Below are positions 12,165-26,600 of a stretch of 64,000 bases of DNA, one piece after another. The notes below the pieces were generated by a model, which searched no databases, was not told the DNA's origin, and was given only the letters and a program-made list of their open reading frames with translations. The stretch comes from Hippasteria phrygiana (taxonomy: Eukaryota > Echinodermata > Asteroidea > Valvatida > Goniasteridae). Each line of letters begins with the position of its first letter. Position 1 is the stretch's first letter. The position numbers were made by a program, and so were the translations under genes. Where the stretch lies: NCBI GenBank assembly GCA_037893225.1, contig JAZGUH010000552.1:186001-250000 (forward strand), written 5' to 3'.

Positions 12165-14503
12165 CTAGCGCAACAATTTGAGACCATCGCCAGCTTCATA
12201 GCGTGAGAACTCTTCGAGAAAATTCAAACCTCGCAACAATTTTTCCCCATGAACTCTGTGTGCGTTCTTCCGTTTACTGCATTGTGACTGCTTAACGTTT
12301 GCCAAATTTTCAGATGAACGCCCCTCCTTTCCCTGTTCATAATTGAATGGTATATTGACCAAATCCAGTAATTTTTACACGTATGGGTAGCTTAGATCTA
12401 GCGCAACAATTTGAGACCATCGCCAGCTTTACAGCGTTAGAACTCTTCGAGAAAATTCAAACCTCGCAACAAATTTCTTCCTGTGAACTCTGTGTGCGTT
12501 CTCCCGTTTACTGCATTGTGACTGCTTAACGTTTGCCAAATTTTCAGATGAACGCCCCTCCTTTCCCTGTTCATAATTGAATGGTATATTGACCAAATCC
12601 AGTAATTTTTACACGTATGGGTAGCTTAGATCTAGCGCAACAGTTTGAGACCATCGCCAGCTTCACATCGTTAGAACTCTTCGAGAAAATTCAAACCTCG
12701 CAACAAATTTCTTCCCGTGAACTCTGTGTGCGTTCTCCCGTTTACTGCATTGTGACTGCTTAACGTTTGCCAAATTTTCAGATGAACGCCCCTCCTTTCC
12801 CTGTTCATAATTGAATGGTATATTGACCAAATCCAGTAATTTTTACACGTATGTGTAGCTTAGATCTAGCGCAACAATTTGAGACCATCGCCAGCTTCAC
12901 AGCGTTAGAACTCTTCGAGAAAATTCAAACCTCGCAACAAATTTCTTCCTGTGAACTCTGTGTGCGTTCTCCCGTTTACTACATTGTGGCTGCTTAACGT
13001 TTGCCAAATTTTCAGATGAACGCCCCTCCTTTCCCTGTTCATAATTTAATAGGATATTGACCAAATCCAGCAATTTTTACACGTATGGGTAGCTTAGATC
13101 TAGCGCAACAATTTGAGACCATCGCCAGCTTCATAGCGTGAGAACTCTTCGAGAAAATTCAAACCTCGCAACAAATTTCTTCCCGTGAACTCTGTGTGCG
13201 TTCTCCCGTTTACTGCATTGTGACTGCTTAACGTTTGCCACATTTTCAGATGAACGCCCCTCCTTTCCCTGTTCATAATTTAATAGGATATTGAACAAAT
13301 CCAGCAATTTTCACACGTATTGGTAGCTTAGATCTAGCGCAACAATTTGAGACCATCGCCAGCTTTACAGCGTTAGAACTCTTCGAGAAAATTCAAACCT
13401 CGCAACAAATTTCTTCCCGTGAACTCTGTGTGCGTTCTCCCGTTTACTGCATTGTGACTGCTTAACGTTTGCCAAATTTTCAGATGAACGCCCCTCCTTT
13501 CCCTGTTCATAATTTAATGGGATATTGACCAAATCCAGTAATTTTTACACGTATGGGTAGCTTAGATCTAGCGCAACAATTTGAGACCATCGCCAGCTTT
13601 ACAGCGTTAGAACTCTTCGAGAAAATTCAAACCTCGCAACAAATTTCTTCCTGTGAACTCTGTGTGCGTTCTCCCGTTTACTGCATTGTGACTGCTTAAC
13701 GTTTGCCAAATTTTCAGATGAACGCCCCTCCTTTCCCTGTTCATAATTGAATGGTATATTGACCAAATCCAGTAATTTTTACACGTATGTGTAGCTTAGA
13801 TCTAGCGCAACAGTTTGAGACCATCGCCAGCTTCACATCGTTAGAACTCTTCGAGAAAATTCAAACCTCGCAACAAATTTCTTCCCGTGAACTCTGTGTG
13901 CGTTCTCCCGTTTACTGCATTGTGACTGCTTAACGTTTGCCAAATTTTCAGATGAACGCCCCTCCTTTCCCTGTTCATAATTTAATGGGATATTGACCAA
14001 ATCCAGTAATTTTTACACGGATGGGTAGCTTAGATATAGCGCAACAATTTCAGACCATCGCCAGCTTCACAGCGTTAGAACTCTTCGAGAAAATTCAAAC
14101 CTCGCAACAAATTTCTTCCTGTGAACTCTGTGTGCGTTCTTCCGTTTACTGCATTGTGACTGCTTAACGTTTGCCAAATTTTCAGATGAACGCCCCTCCT
14201 TTCCCTGTTCATAATTGAATGGTATATTGACCAAATCCAGTAATGTTTACGCGTATGGGTAGCTTAGATCTAGCGCAACAGTTTGAGACCATCGCCAGCT
14301 TCACATCGTTAGAACTCTTCGAGAAAATTCAAACCTCGCAACAAATTTCTTCCCGTGAACTCTGTGTGCGTTCTCCCGTTTACTGCATTGTGACTGCTTA
14401 ACGTTTGCCAAATTTTCAGATGAACGCCCCTCCTTTCCCTGTTCATAATTGAATGGTATATTGACCAAATCCAGTAATTTTTACACGTATGGGTAGCTTA
14501 GAT
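12165..14503. repeat. 10-monomer block K-A-B-C-D'-I-A-B-E-B' (2339 bp)
   Basis: A 2339-bp block repeated with the same order at 19416-21754 and 23626-25964. The C monomer here has TACTAC, whereas the other two copies have TACTGC. The second B is a hybrid ending in TTTAATGGGAT and CGGATGGGT. Confidence 0.8.
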
Positions 14504-16842
14504 CTAGCGCAACAATTTGAGACCATCGCCAGCTTCATAGCGTGAGAACTCTTCGAGAAAATTCAAACCTCGCAACAATTTTTCCCCATGAACTCTGTGT
14601 GCGTTCTTCCGTTTACTGCATTGTGACTGCTTAACGTTTGCCAAATTTTCAGATGAACGCCCCTCCTTTCCCTGTTCATAATTGAATGGTATATTGACCA
14701 AATCCAGTAATTCTTACACGTATGGGTAGCTTAGATCTAGCGCAACAATTTCAGACCATCGCCAGCTTCACAGCGTTAGAACTCTTCGAGAAAATTCAAA
14801 CCTCGCAACAAATGTCTTCCCATGAACTCTGTGTGCGTTCTCCCGTTTACTGCATTGTGACTGCTTAACGTTTGCCAAATTTTCAGATGAACGCCCCTCC
14901 TTTCCCTGTTCATAATTGAATGGTATATTGACCAAATCCAGTAATTTTTACACGTATGGGTAGCTTAGATCTAGCGCAACAATTTGAGACCATCGCCAGC
15001 TTCACAGCGTTAGAACTCTTCGAGAAAATTCAAACCTCGCAACAAATTTCTTCCTGTGAACTCTGTGTGCGTTCTTCCGTTTACTGCATTGTGATTGCTT
15101 AACGTTTGCCACATTTTCAGATGAACGCCCCTCCTTTCCCTGTTCATAATTGAATGGTATATTGACCAAATCCAGTAATTTTTACACGTATGGGTAGCTT
15201 AGATCTAGCGCAACAATTTGAGACCATCGGCAGCTTTACAGCGTTAGAACTCTTCGAGAAAATTCAAACCTCGCAACAAATTTCTTCCCATGAACTCTGT
15301 GTGCGTTCTCCCGTTTACTGCATTGTGACTGCTTAACGTTTGCCACATTTTCAGATGAACGCCCCTCCTTTCCCTGTTCATAATTTAATAGGATATTGAA
15401 CAAATCCAGCAATTTTCACACGTATTGGTAGCTTAGATCTAGCGCAACAATTTGAGACCATCGCCAGCTTTACAGCGTTAGAACTCTTCGAGAAAATTCA
15501 AACCTCGCAACAAATTTCTTCCCGTGAACTCTGTGTGCGTTCTCCCGTTTACTGCATTGTGACTGCTTAACGTTTGCCACATTTTCAGATGAACGCCCCT
15601 CCTTTCCCTGTTCATAATTTAATGGGATATTGACCAAATCCAGTAATTTTTACACGGATGGGTAGCTTAGATATAGCGCAACAATTTCAGACCATCGCGA
15701 GCTTCACAGCGTTAGAACTCTTCGAGAAAATTCAAACCTCGCAACAAATTTCCTTCTGTGAACTCTGTGCGCGTTCTTCCGTTTACTGCATTGTGACTGC
15801 TTAACGTTTGCCACATTTTCAGATGAACGCCCCTCCTTTCCCTGTTCATAATTGAATGGGATATTGACCAAATCCAGTAATTTTTACACGTATGTGTAGC
15901 TTAGATCTAGCGCAACAATTTGAGACCATCGCCAGCTTTACAGCGTTAGAACTCTTCGAGAAAATTCAAACCTCGCAACAAATTTCTTCCTGTGAACTCT
16001 GTGTGCGTTCTCCCGTTTACTGCATTGTGACTGCTTAACGTTTGCCAAATTTTCAGATGAACGCCCCTCCTTTCCCTGTTCATAATTGAATGGTATATTG
16101 ACCAAATCCAGTAATTTTTACACGTATGTGTAGCTTAGATCTAGCGCAACAGTTTGAGCCCATCGCCAGCTTCACATCGTTAGAACTCTTCGAGAAAATT
16201 CAAACCTCGCAACAAATTTCTTCCCGTGAACTCTGTGTGCGTTCGCCCGTTTACTGCATTGTGACTGCTTAACGTTTGCCAAATTTTCAGATGAACGCCC
16301 CTCCTTTCCCTGTTCATAATTTAATGGGATATTGACCAAATCCAGTAATTTTTACACGGATGGGTAGCTTAGATATAGCGCAACAATTTCAGACCATCGC
16401 CAGCTTCACAGCGTTAGAACTCTTCGAGAAAATTCAAACCTCGCAACAAATTTCTTCCTGTGAACTCTGTGTGCGTTCTTCCGTTTACTGCATTGTGACT
16501 GCTTAACGTTTGCCAAATTTTCAGATGAACGCCCCTCCTTTCCCTGTTCATAATTGAATGGTATATTGACCAAATCCAGTAATGTTTACGCGTATGGGTA
16601 GCTTAGATCTAGCGCAACAGTTTGAGACCATCGCCAGCTTCACATCGTTAGAACTCTTCGAGAAAATTCAAACCTCGCAACAAATTTCTTCCCGTGAACT
16701 CTGTGTGCGTTCTCCCGTTTACTGCATTGTGACTGCTTAACGTTTGCCAAATTTTCAGATGAACGCCCCTCCTTTCCCTGTTCATAATTGAATGGTATAT
16801 TGACCAAATCCAGTAATTTTTACACGTATGGGTAGCTTAGAT
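14504..16842. repeat. 10-monomer block sharing private variants with 16843-19415
   Basis: Order is K-F-G-H-I-J-A-B-E-B'. TTCTTACACG just after K (near 14711) and AAATGTCTTCC in F (near 14813) are found elsewhere only at the equivalent places 2339 bp downstream, so the first six monomers of the two blocks are a recent duplicate. Confidence 0.8.
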
Positions 16843-19415
16843 CTAGCGCAACAATTTGAGACCATCGCCAGCTTCATAGCGTGAGAACTCTTCGAGAAAA
16901 TTCAAACCTCGCAACAATTTTTCCCCATGAACTCTGTGTGCGTTCTTCCGTTTACTGCATTGTGACTGCTTAACGTTTGCCAAATTTTCAGATGAACGCC
17001 CCTCCTTTCCCTGTTCATAATTGAATGGTATATTGACCAAATCCAGTAATTCTTACACGTATGGGTAGCTTAGATCTAGCGCAACAATTTCAGACCATCG
17101 CCAGCTTCACAGCGTTAGAACTCTTCGAGAAAATTCAAACCTCGCAACAAATGTCTTCCCATGAACTCTGTGTGCGTTCTCCCGTTTACTGCATTGTGAC
17201 TGCTTAACGTTTGCCAAATTTTCAGATGAACGCCCCTCCTTTCCCTGTTCATAATTGAATGGTATATTGACCAAATCCAGTAATTTTTACACGTATGGGT
17301 AGCTTAGATCTAGCGCAACAATTTGAGACCATCGCCAGCTTCACAGCGTTAGAACTCTTCGAGAAAATTCAAACCTCGCAACAAATTTCTTCCTGTGAAC
17401 TCTGTGTGCGTTCTTCCGTTTACTGCATTGTGATTGCTTAACGTTTGCCACATTTTCAGATGAACGCCCCTCCTTTCCCTGTTCATAATTGAATGGTATA
17501 TTGACCAAATCCAGTAATTTTTACACGTATGGGTAGCTTAGATCTAGCGCAACAATTTGAGACCATCGGCAGCTTTACAGCGTTAGAACTCTTCGAGAAA
17601 ATTCAAACCTCGCAACAAATTTCTTCCCATGAACTCTGTGTGCGTTCTCCCGTTTACTGCATTGTGACTGCTTAACGTTTGCCACATTTTCAGATGAACG
17701 CCCCTCCTTTCCCTGTTCATAATTTAATAGGATATTGAACAAATCCAGCAATTTTCACACGTATTGGTAGCTTAGATCTAGCGCAACAATTTGAGACCAT
17801 CGCCAGCTTTACAGCGTTAGAACTCTTCGAGAAAATTCAAACCTCGCAACAAATTTCTTCCCGTGAACTCTGTGTGCGTTCTCCCGTTTACTGCATTGTG
17901 ACTGCTTAACGTTTGCCACATTTTCAGATGAACGCCCCTCCTTTCCCTGTTCATAATTTAATGGGATATTGACCAAATCCAGTAATTTTTAAACGGATGG
18001 GTAGCTTAGATATAGCGCAACAATTTCAGACCATCGCGAGCTTCACAGCGTTAGAACTCTTCGAGAAAATTCAAACCTCGCAACAAATTTCCTTCTGTGA
18101 ACTCTGTGCGCGTTCTTCCGTTTACTGCATTGTGACTGCTTAACGTTTGCCACATTTTCAGATGAACGCCCCTCCTTTCCCTGTTCATAATTGAATGGGA
18201 TATTGACCAAATCCAGTAATTTTTACACGTATGTGTAGCTTAGATCTAGCGCAACAATTTGAGACCATCGCCAGCTTCACATCGTTAGAACTCTTCGAGA
18301 AAATTCAAACCTCGCAACAAATTTCTTCCCGTGAACTCTGTGTGCGTTCTCCCGTTTACTGCATTGTGACTGCTTAACGTTTGCCAAATTTTCAGATGAA
18401 CGCCCCTCCTTTCCCTGTTCATAATTGAATGGTATATTGACCAAATCCAGTAATTTTTACACGTATGGGTAGCTTAGATCTAGCGCAACAATTTGAGACC
18501 ATCGCCAGCTTCATAGCGTGAGAACTCTTCGAGAAAATTCAAACCTCGCAACAAATTTCTTCCCGTGAACTCTGTGTGCGTTCTCCCGTTTACTGCATTG
18601 TGACTGCTTAACGTTTGCCACATTTTCAGATGAACGCCCCTCCTTTCCCTGTTCATAATTTAATAGGATATTGAACAAATCCAGCAATTTTCACACGTAT
18701 TGGTAGCTTAGATCTAGCGCAACAATTTGAGACCATCGCCAGCTTTACAGCGTTAGAACTCTTCGAGAAAATTCAAACCTCGCAACAAATTTCTTCCCGT
18801 GAACTCTGTGTGCGTTCTCCCGTTTACTGCATTGTGACTGCTTAACGTTTGCCAAATTTTCAGATGAACGCCCCTCCTTTCCCTGTTCATAATTTAATGG
18901 GATATTGACCAAATCCAGTAATTTTTACACGGATGGGTAGCTTAGATATAGCGCAACAATTTCAGACCATCGCGAGCTTCACAGCGTTAGAACTCTTCGA
19001 GAAAATTCAAACCTCGCAACAAATTTCCTTCTGTGAACTCTGTGCGCGTTCTTCCGTTTACTGCATTGTGACTGCTTAACGTTTGCCACATTTTCAGATG
19101 AACGCCCCTCCTTTCCCTGTTCATAATTGAATGGGATATTGACCAAATCCAGTAATTTTTACACGTATGTGTAGCTTAGATCTAGCGCAACAATTTGAGA
19201 CCATCGCCAGCTTCACATCGTTAGAACTCTTCGAGAAAATTCAAACCTCGCAACAAATTTCTTCCCGTGAACTCTGTGTGCGTTCTCCCGTTTACTGCAT
19301 TGTGACTGCTTAACGTTTGCCAAATTTTCAGATGAACGCCCCTCCTTTCCCTGTTCATAATTGAATGGTATATTGACCAAATCCAGTAATTTTTACACGT
19401 ATGGGTAGCTTAGAT
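16843..19415. repeat. 11-monomer block K-F-G-H-I-J-L-D'-I-J-L
   Basis: Shares its first six monomers with the block at 14504, then continues L-D'-I-J-L. The block at 50415-53455 has the same order with an extra C'-D' after H. A private change, TTTTTAAACGG near 17991, is seen here only. Confidence 0.8.
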
Positions 19416-22400
19416 CTAGCGCAACAATTTGAGACCATCGCCAGCTTCATAGCGTGAGAACTCTTCGAGAAAATTCAAACCTCGCAACAATTTTTCCCCA
19501 TGAACTCTGTGTGCGTTCTTCCGTTTACTGCATTGTGACTGCTTAACGTTTGCCAAATTTTGAGATGAACGCCCCTCCTTTCCCTGTTCATAATTGAATG
19601 GTATATTGACCAAATCCAGTAATTTTTACACGTATGGGTAGCTTAGATCTAGCGCAACAATTTGAGACCATCGCCAGCTTTACAGCGTTAGAACTCTTCG
19701 AGAAAATTCAAACCTCGCAACAAATTTCTTCCTGTGAACTCTGTGTGCGTTCTCCCGTTTACTGCATTGTGACTGCTTAACGTTTGCCAAATTTTCAGAT
19801 GAACGCCCCTCCTTTCCCTGTTCATAATTGAATGGTATATTGACCAAATCCAGTAATTTTTACACGTATGGGTAGCTTAGATCTAGCGCAACAGTTTGAG
19901 ACCATCGCCAGCTTCACATCGTTAGAACTCTTCGAGAAAATTCAAACCTCGCAACAAATTTCTTCCCGTGAACTCTGTGTGCGTTCTCCCGTTTACTGCA
20001 TTGTGACTGCTTAACGTTTGCCAAATTTTCAGATGAACGCCCCTCCTTTCCCTGTTCATAATTGAATGGTATATTGACCAAATCCAGTAATTTTTACACG
20101 TATGTGTAGCTTAGATCTAGCGCAACAATTTGAGACCATCGCCAGCTTCACAGCGTTAGAACTCTTCGAGAAAATTCAAACCTCGCAACAAATTTCTTCC
20201 TGTGAACTCTGTGTGCGTTCTCCCGTTTACTGCATTGTGGCTGCTTAACGTTTGCCAAATTTTCAGATGAACGCCCCTCCTTTCCCTGTTCATAATTTAA
20301 TAGGATATTGACCAAATCCAGCAATTTTTACACGTATGGGTAGCTTAGATCTAGCGCAACAATTTGAGACCATCGCCAGCTTCATAGCGTGAGAACTCTT
20401 CGAGAAAATTCAAACCTCGCAACAAATTTCTTCCCGTGAACTCTGTGTGCGTTCTCCCGTTTACTGCATTGTGACTGCTTAACGTTTGCCACATTTTCAG
20501 ATGAACGCCCCTCCTTTCCCTGTTCATAATTTAATAGGATATTGAACAAATCCAGCAATTTTCACACGTATTGGTAGCTTAGATCTAGCGCAACAATTTG
20601 AGACCATCGCCAGCTTTACAGCGTTAGAACTCTTCGAGAAAATTCAAACCTCGCAACAAATTTCTTCCCGTGAACTCTGTGTGCGTTCTCCCGTTTACTG
20701 CATTGTGACTGCTTAACGTTTGCCAAATTTTCAGATGAACGCCCCTCCTTTCCCTGTTCATAATTTAATGGGATATTGACCAAATCCAGTAATTTTTACA
20801 CGTATGGGTAGCTTAGATCTAGCGCAACAATTTGAGACCATCGCCAGCTTTACAGCGTTAGAACTCTTCGAGAAAATTCAAACCTCGCAACAAATTTCTT
20901 CCTGTGAACTCTGTGTGCGTTCTCCCGTTTACTGCATTGTGACTGCTTAACGTTTGCCAAATTTTCAGATGAACGCCCCTCCTTTCCCTGTTCATAATTG
21001 AATGGTATATTGACCAAATCCAGTAATTTTTACACGTATGTGTAGCTTAGATCTAGCGCAACAGTTTGAGACCATCGCCAGCTTCACATCGTTAGAACTC
21101 TTCGAGAAAATTCAAACCTCGCAACAAATTTCTTCCCGTGAACTCTGTGTGCGTTCTCCCGTTTACTGCATTGTGACTGCTTAACGTTTGCCAAATTTTC
21201 AGATGAACGCCCCTCCTTTCCCTGTTCATAATTTAATGGGATATTGACCAAATCCAGTAATTTTTACACGGATGGGTAGCTTAGATATAGCGCAACAATT
21301 TCAGACCATCGCCAGCTTCACAGCGTTAGAACTCTTCGAGAAAATTCAAACCTCGCAACAAATTTCTTCCTGTGAACTCTGTGTGCGTTCTTCCGTTTAC
21401 TGCATTGTGACTGCTTAACGTTTGCCAAATTTTCAGATGAACGCCCCTCCTTTCCCTGTTCATAATTGAATGGTATATTGACCAAATCCAGTAATGTTTA
21501 CGCGTATGGGTAGCTTAGATCTAGCGCAACAGTTTGAGACCATCGCCAGCTTCACATCGTTAGAACTCTTCGAGAAAATTCAAACCTCGCAACAAATTTC
21601 TTCCCGTGAACTCTGTGTGCGTTCTCCCGTTTACTGCATTGTGACTGCTTAACGTTTGCCAAATTTTCAGATGAACGCCCCTCCTTTCCCTGTTCATAAT
21701 TGAATGGTATATTGACCAAATCCAGTAATTTTTACACGTATGGGTAGCTTAGATCTAGCGCAACAATTTGAGACCATCGCCAGCTTCATAGCGTGAGAAC
21801 TCTTCGAGAAAATTCAAACCTCGCAACAATTTTTCCCCATGAACTCTGTGTGCGTTCTTCCGTTTACTGCATTGTGACTGCTTAACGTTTGCCAAATTTT
21901 CAGATGAACGCCCCTCCTTTCCCTGTTCATAATTGAATGGTATATTGACCAAATCCAGTAATGTTTACACGTATGGGTAGCTTAGATCTAGCGCAACAAT
22001 TTGAGACCATCGCCAGCTTCACAGCGTTAGAACTCTTCGAGAAAATTCAAACCTCGCAACAAATTTCTTCCTGTGAACTCTGTGTGCGTTCTTCCGTTTA
22101 CTGCATTGTGATTGCTTAACGTTTGCCACATTTTCAGATGAACGCCCCTCCTTTCCCTGTTCATAATTGAATGGTATATTGACCAAATCCAGTAATTTTT
22201 ACACGTATGGGTAGCTTAGAGCTAGCGCAACAATTTGAGACCATCGGCAGCTTTACAGCGTTAGAACTCTTCGAGAAAATTCAAACCTCGCAACAAATTT
22301 CTTCCCGTGAACTCTGTGTGCGTTCTCCCGTTTACTGCATTGTGACTGCTTAACGTTTGCCAAATTTTCAGATGAACGCCCCTCCTTTCCCTGTTCATAA

Positions 22401-23625
22401 TTTAATGGGATATTGACCAAATCCAGTAATTTTTACACGGATGGGTAGCTTAGATATAGCGCAACAATTTCAGACCATCGCGAGCTTCACAGCGTTAGAA
22501 CTCTTCGAGAAAATTCAAACCTCGCAACAAATTTCCTTCTGTGAACTCTGTGCGCGTTCTTCCGTTTACTGCATTGTGACTGCTTAACGTTTGCCACATT
22601 TTCAGATGAACGCCCCTCCTTTCCCTGTTCATAATTGAATGGGATATTGACCAAATCCAGTAATTTTTACACGTATGTGTAGCTTAGATCTAGCGCAACA
22701 ATTTGAGACCATCGCCAGCTTCACATCGTTAGAACTCTTCGAGAAAATTCAAACCTCGCAACAAATTTCTTCCCGTGAACTCTGTGTGCGTTCTCCCGTT
22801 TACTGCATTGTGACTGCTTAACGTTTGCCACATTTTCAGATGAACGCCCCTCCTTTCCCTGTTCATAATTTAATAGGATATTGAACAAATCCAGCAATTT
22901 TCACACGTATTGGTAGCTTAGATCTAGCGCAACAATTTGAGACCATCGCCAGCTTTACAGCGTTAGAACTCTTCGAGAAAATTCAAACCTCGCAACAAAT
23001 TTCTTCCCGTGAACTCTGTGTGCGTTCTCCCGTTTACTGCATTGTGACTGCTTAACGTTTGCCAAATTTTCAGATGAACGCCCCTCCTTTCCCTGTTCAT
23101 AATTTAATGGGATATTGACCAAATCCAGTAATTTTTACACGGATGGGTAGCTTAGATATAGCGCAACAATTTCAGACCATCGCGAGCTTCACAGCGTTAG
23201 AACTCTTCGAGAAAATTCAAACCTCGCAACAAATTTCCTTCTGTGAACTCTGTGCGCGTTCTTCCGTTTACTGCATTGTGACTGCTTAACGTTTGCCACA
23301 TTTTCAGATGAACGCCCCTCCTTTCCCTGTTCATAATTGAATGGGATATTGACCAAATCCAGTAATTTTTACACGTATGTGTAGCTTAGATCTAGCGCAA
23401 CAATTTGAGACCATCGCCAGCTTCACATCGTTAGAACTCTTCGAGAAAATTCAAACCTCGCAACAAATTTCTTCCCGTGAACTCTGTGTGCGTTCTCCCG
23501 TTTACTGCATTGTGACTGCTTAACGTTTGCCAAATTTTCAGATGAACGCCCCTCCTTTCCCTGTTCATAATTGAATGGTATATTGACCAAATCCAGTAAT
23601 TTTTACACGTATGGGTAGCTTAGAT
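19416..23625. repeat. 10- plus 8-monomer blocks following a variant K monomer
   Basis: 19416-21754 is K-A-B-C-D'-I-A-B-E-B'. 21755-23625 is K-G-(H/I hybrid)-J-(L/D' hybrid)-I-J-L. The K at 19416 has TTTTGAGATG, shared only with the K at 23626, so the 10-monomer block was copied with that marker at an offset of 4210 bp (18 monomers). GAGCTAGC near 22219, in place of GATCTAGC, is private to this stretch. Confidence 0.8.
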
Positions 23626-26600
23626 CTAGCGCAACAATTGGAGACCATCGCCAGCTTCATAGCGTGAGAACTCTTCGAGAAAATTCAAACCTCGCAACAA
23701 TTTTTCCCCATGAACTCTGTGTGCGTTCTTCCGTTTACTGCATTGTGACTGCTTAACGTTTGCCAAATTTTGAGATGAACGCCCCTCCTTTCCCTGTTCA
23801 TAATTGAATGGTATATTGACCAAATCCAGTAATTTTTACACGTATGGGTAGCTTAGATCTAGCGCAACAATTTGAGACCATCGCCAGCTTTACAGCGTTA
23901 GAACTCTTCGAGAAAATTCAAACCTCGCAACAAATTTCTTCCTGTGAACTCTGTGTGCGTTCTCCCGTTTACTGCATTGTGACTGCTTAACGTTTGCCAA
24001 ATTTTCAGATGAACGCCCCTCCTTTCCCTGTTCATAATTGAATGGTATATTGACCAAATCCAGTAATTTTTACACGTATGGGTAGCTTAGATCTAGCGCA
24101 ACAGTTTGAGACCATCGCCAGCTTCACATCGTTAGAACTCTTCGAGAAAATTCAAACCTCGCAACAAATTTCTTCCCGTGAACTCTGTGTGCGTTCTCCC
24201 GTTTACTGCATTGTGACTGCTTAACGTTTGCCAAATTTTCAGATGAACGCCCCTCCTTTCCCTGTTCATAATTGAATGGTATATTGACCAAATCCAGTAA
24301 TTTTTACACGTATGTGTAGCTTAGATCTAGCGCAACAATTTGAGACCATCGCCAGCTTCACAGCGTTAGAACTCTTCGAGAAAATTCAAACCTCGCAACA
24401 AATTTCTTCCTGTGAACTCTGTGTGCGTTCTCCCGTTTACTGCATTGTGGCTGCTTAACGTTTGCCAAATTTTCAGATGAACGCCCCTCCTTTCCCTGTT
24501 CATAATTTAATAGGATATTGACCAAATCCAGCAATTTTTACACGTATGGGTAGCTTAGATCTAGCGCAACAATTTGAGACCATCGCCAGCTTCATAGCGT
24601 GAGAACTCTTCGAGAAAATTCAAACCTCGCAACAAATTTCTTCCCGTGAACTCTGTGTGCGTTCTCCCGTTTACTGCATTGTGACTGCTTAACGTTTGCC
24701 ACATTTTCAGATGAACGCCCCTCCTTTCCCTGTTCATAATTTAATAGGATATTGAACAAATCCAGCAATTTTCACACGTATTGGTAGCTTAGATCTAGCG
24801 CAACAATTTGAGACCATCGCCAGCTTTACAGCGTTAGAACTCTTCGAGAAAATTCAAACCTCGCAACAAATTTCTTCCCGTGAACTCTGTGTGCGTTCTC
24901 CCGTTTACTGCATTGTGACTGCTTAACGTTTGCCAAATTTTCAGATGAACGCCCCTCCTTTCCCTGTTCATAATTTAATGGGATATTGACCAAATCCAGT
25001 AATTTTTACACGTATGGGTAGCTTAGATCTAGCGCAACAATTTGAGACCATCGCCAGCTTTACAGCGTTAGAACTCTTCGAGAAAATTCAAACCTCGCAA
25101 CAAATTTCTTCCTGTGAACTCTGTGTGCGTTCTCCCGTTTACTGCATTGTGACTGCTTAACGTTTGCCAAATTTTCAGATGAACGCCCCTCCTTTCCCTG
25201 TTCATAATTGAATGGTATATTGACCAAATCCAGTAATTTTTACACGTATGTGTAGCTTAGATCTAGCGCAACAGTTTGAGACCATCGCCAGCTTCACATC
25301 GTTAGAACTCTTCGAGAAAATTCAAACCTCGCAACAAATTTCTTCCCGTGAACTCTGTGTGCGTTCTCCCGTTTACTGCATTGTGACTGCTTAACGTTTG
25401 CCAAATTTTCAGATGAACGCCCCTCCTTTCCCTGTTCATAATTTAATGGGATATTGACCAAATCCAGTAATTTTTACACGGATGGGTAGCTTAGATATAG
25501 CGCAACAATTTCAGACCATCGCCAGCTTCACAGCGTTAGAACTCTTCGAGAAAATTCAAACCTCGCAACAAATTTCTTCCTGTGAACTCTGTGTGCGTTC
25601 TTCCGTTTACTGCATTGTGACTGCTTAACGTTTGCCAAATTTTCAGATGAACGCCCCTCCTTTCCCTGTTCATAATTGAATGGTATATTGACCAAATCCA
25701 GTAATGTTTACGCGTATGGGTAGCTTAGATCTAGCGCAACAGTTTGAGACCATCGCCAGCTTCACATCGTTAGAACTCTTCGAGAAAATTCAAACCTCGC
25801 AACAAATTTCTTCCCGTGAACTCTGTGTGCGTTCTCCCGTTTACTGCATTGTGACTGCTTAACGTTTGCCAAATTTTCAGATGAACGCCCCTCCTTTCCC
25901 TGTTCATAATTGAATGGTATATTGACCAAATCCAGTAATTTTTACACGTATGGGTAGCTTAGATCTAGCGCAACAATTTGAGACCATCGCCAGCTTCATA
26001 GCGTGAGAACTCTTCGAGAAAATTCAAACCTCGCAACAATTTTTCCCCATGAACTCTGTGTGCGTTCTTCCGTTTACTGCATTGTGACTGCTTAACGTTT
26101 GCCAAATTTTCAGATGAACGCCCCTCCTTTCCCTGTTCATAATTGAATGGTATATTGACCAAATCCAGTAATTTTTACACGTATGGGTAGCTTAGATCTA
26201 GCGCAACAATTTGAGACCATCGCCAGCTTTACAGCGTTAGAACTCTTCGAGAAAATTCAAACCTCGCAACAAATTTCTTCCTGTGAACTCTGTGTGCGTT
26301 CTCCCGTTTACTGCATTGTGACTGCTTAACGTTTGCCAAATTTTCAGATGAACGCCCCTCCTTTCCCTGTTCATAATTGAATGGTATATTGACCAAATCC
26401 AGTAATTTTTACACGTATGTGTAGCTTAGATCTAGCGCAACAATTTGAGACCATCGCCAGCTTCACAGCGTTAGAACTCTTCGAGAAAATTCAAACCTCG
26501 CAACAAATTTCTTCCTGTGAACTCTGTGTGCGTTCTCCCGTTTACTGCATTGTGGCTGCTTAACGTTTGCCAAATTTTCAGATGAACGCCCCTCCTTTCC

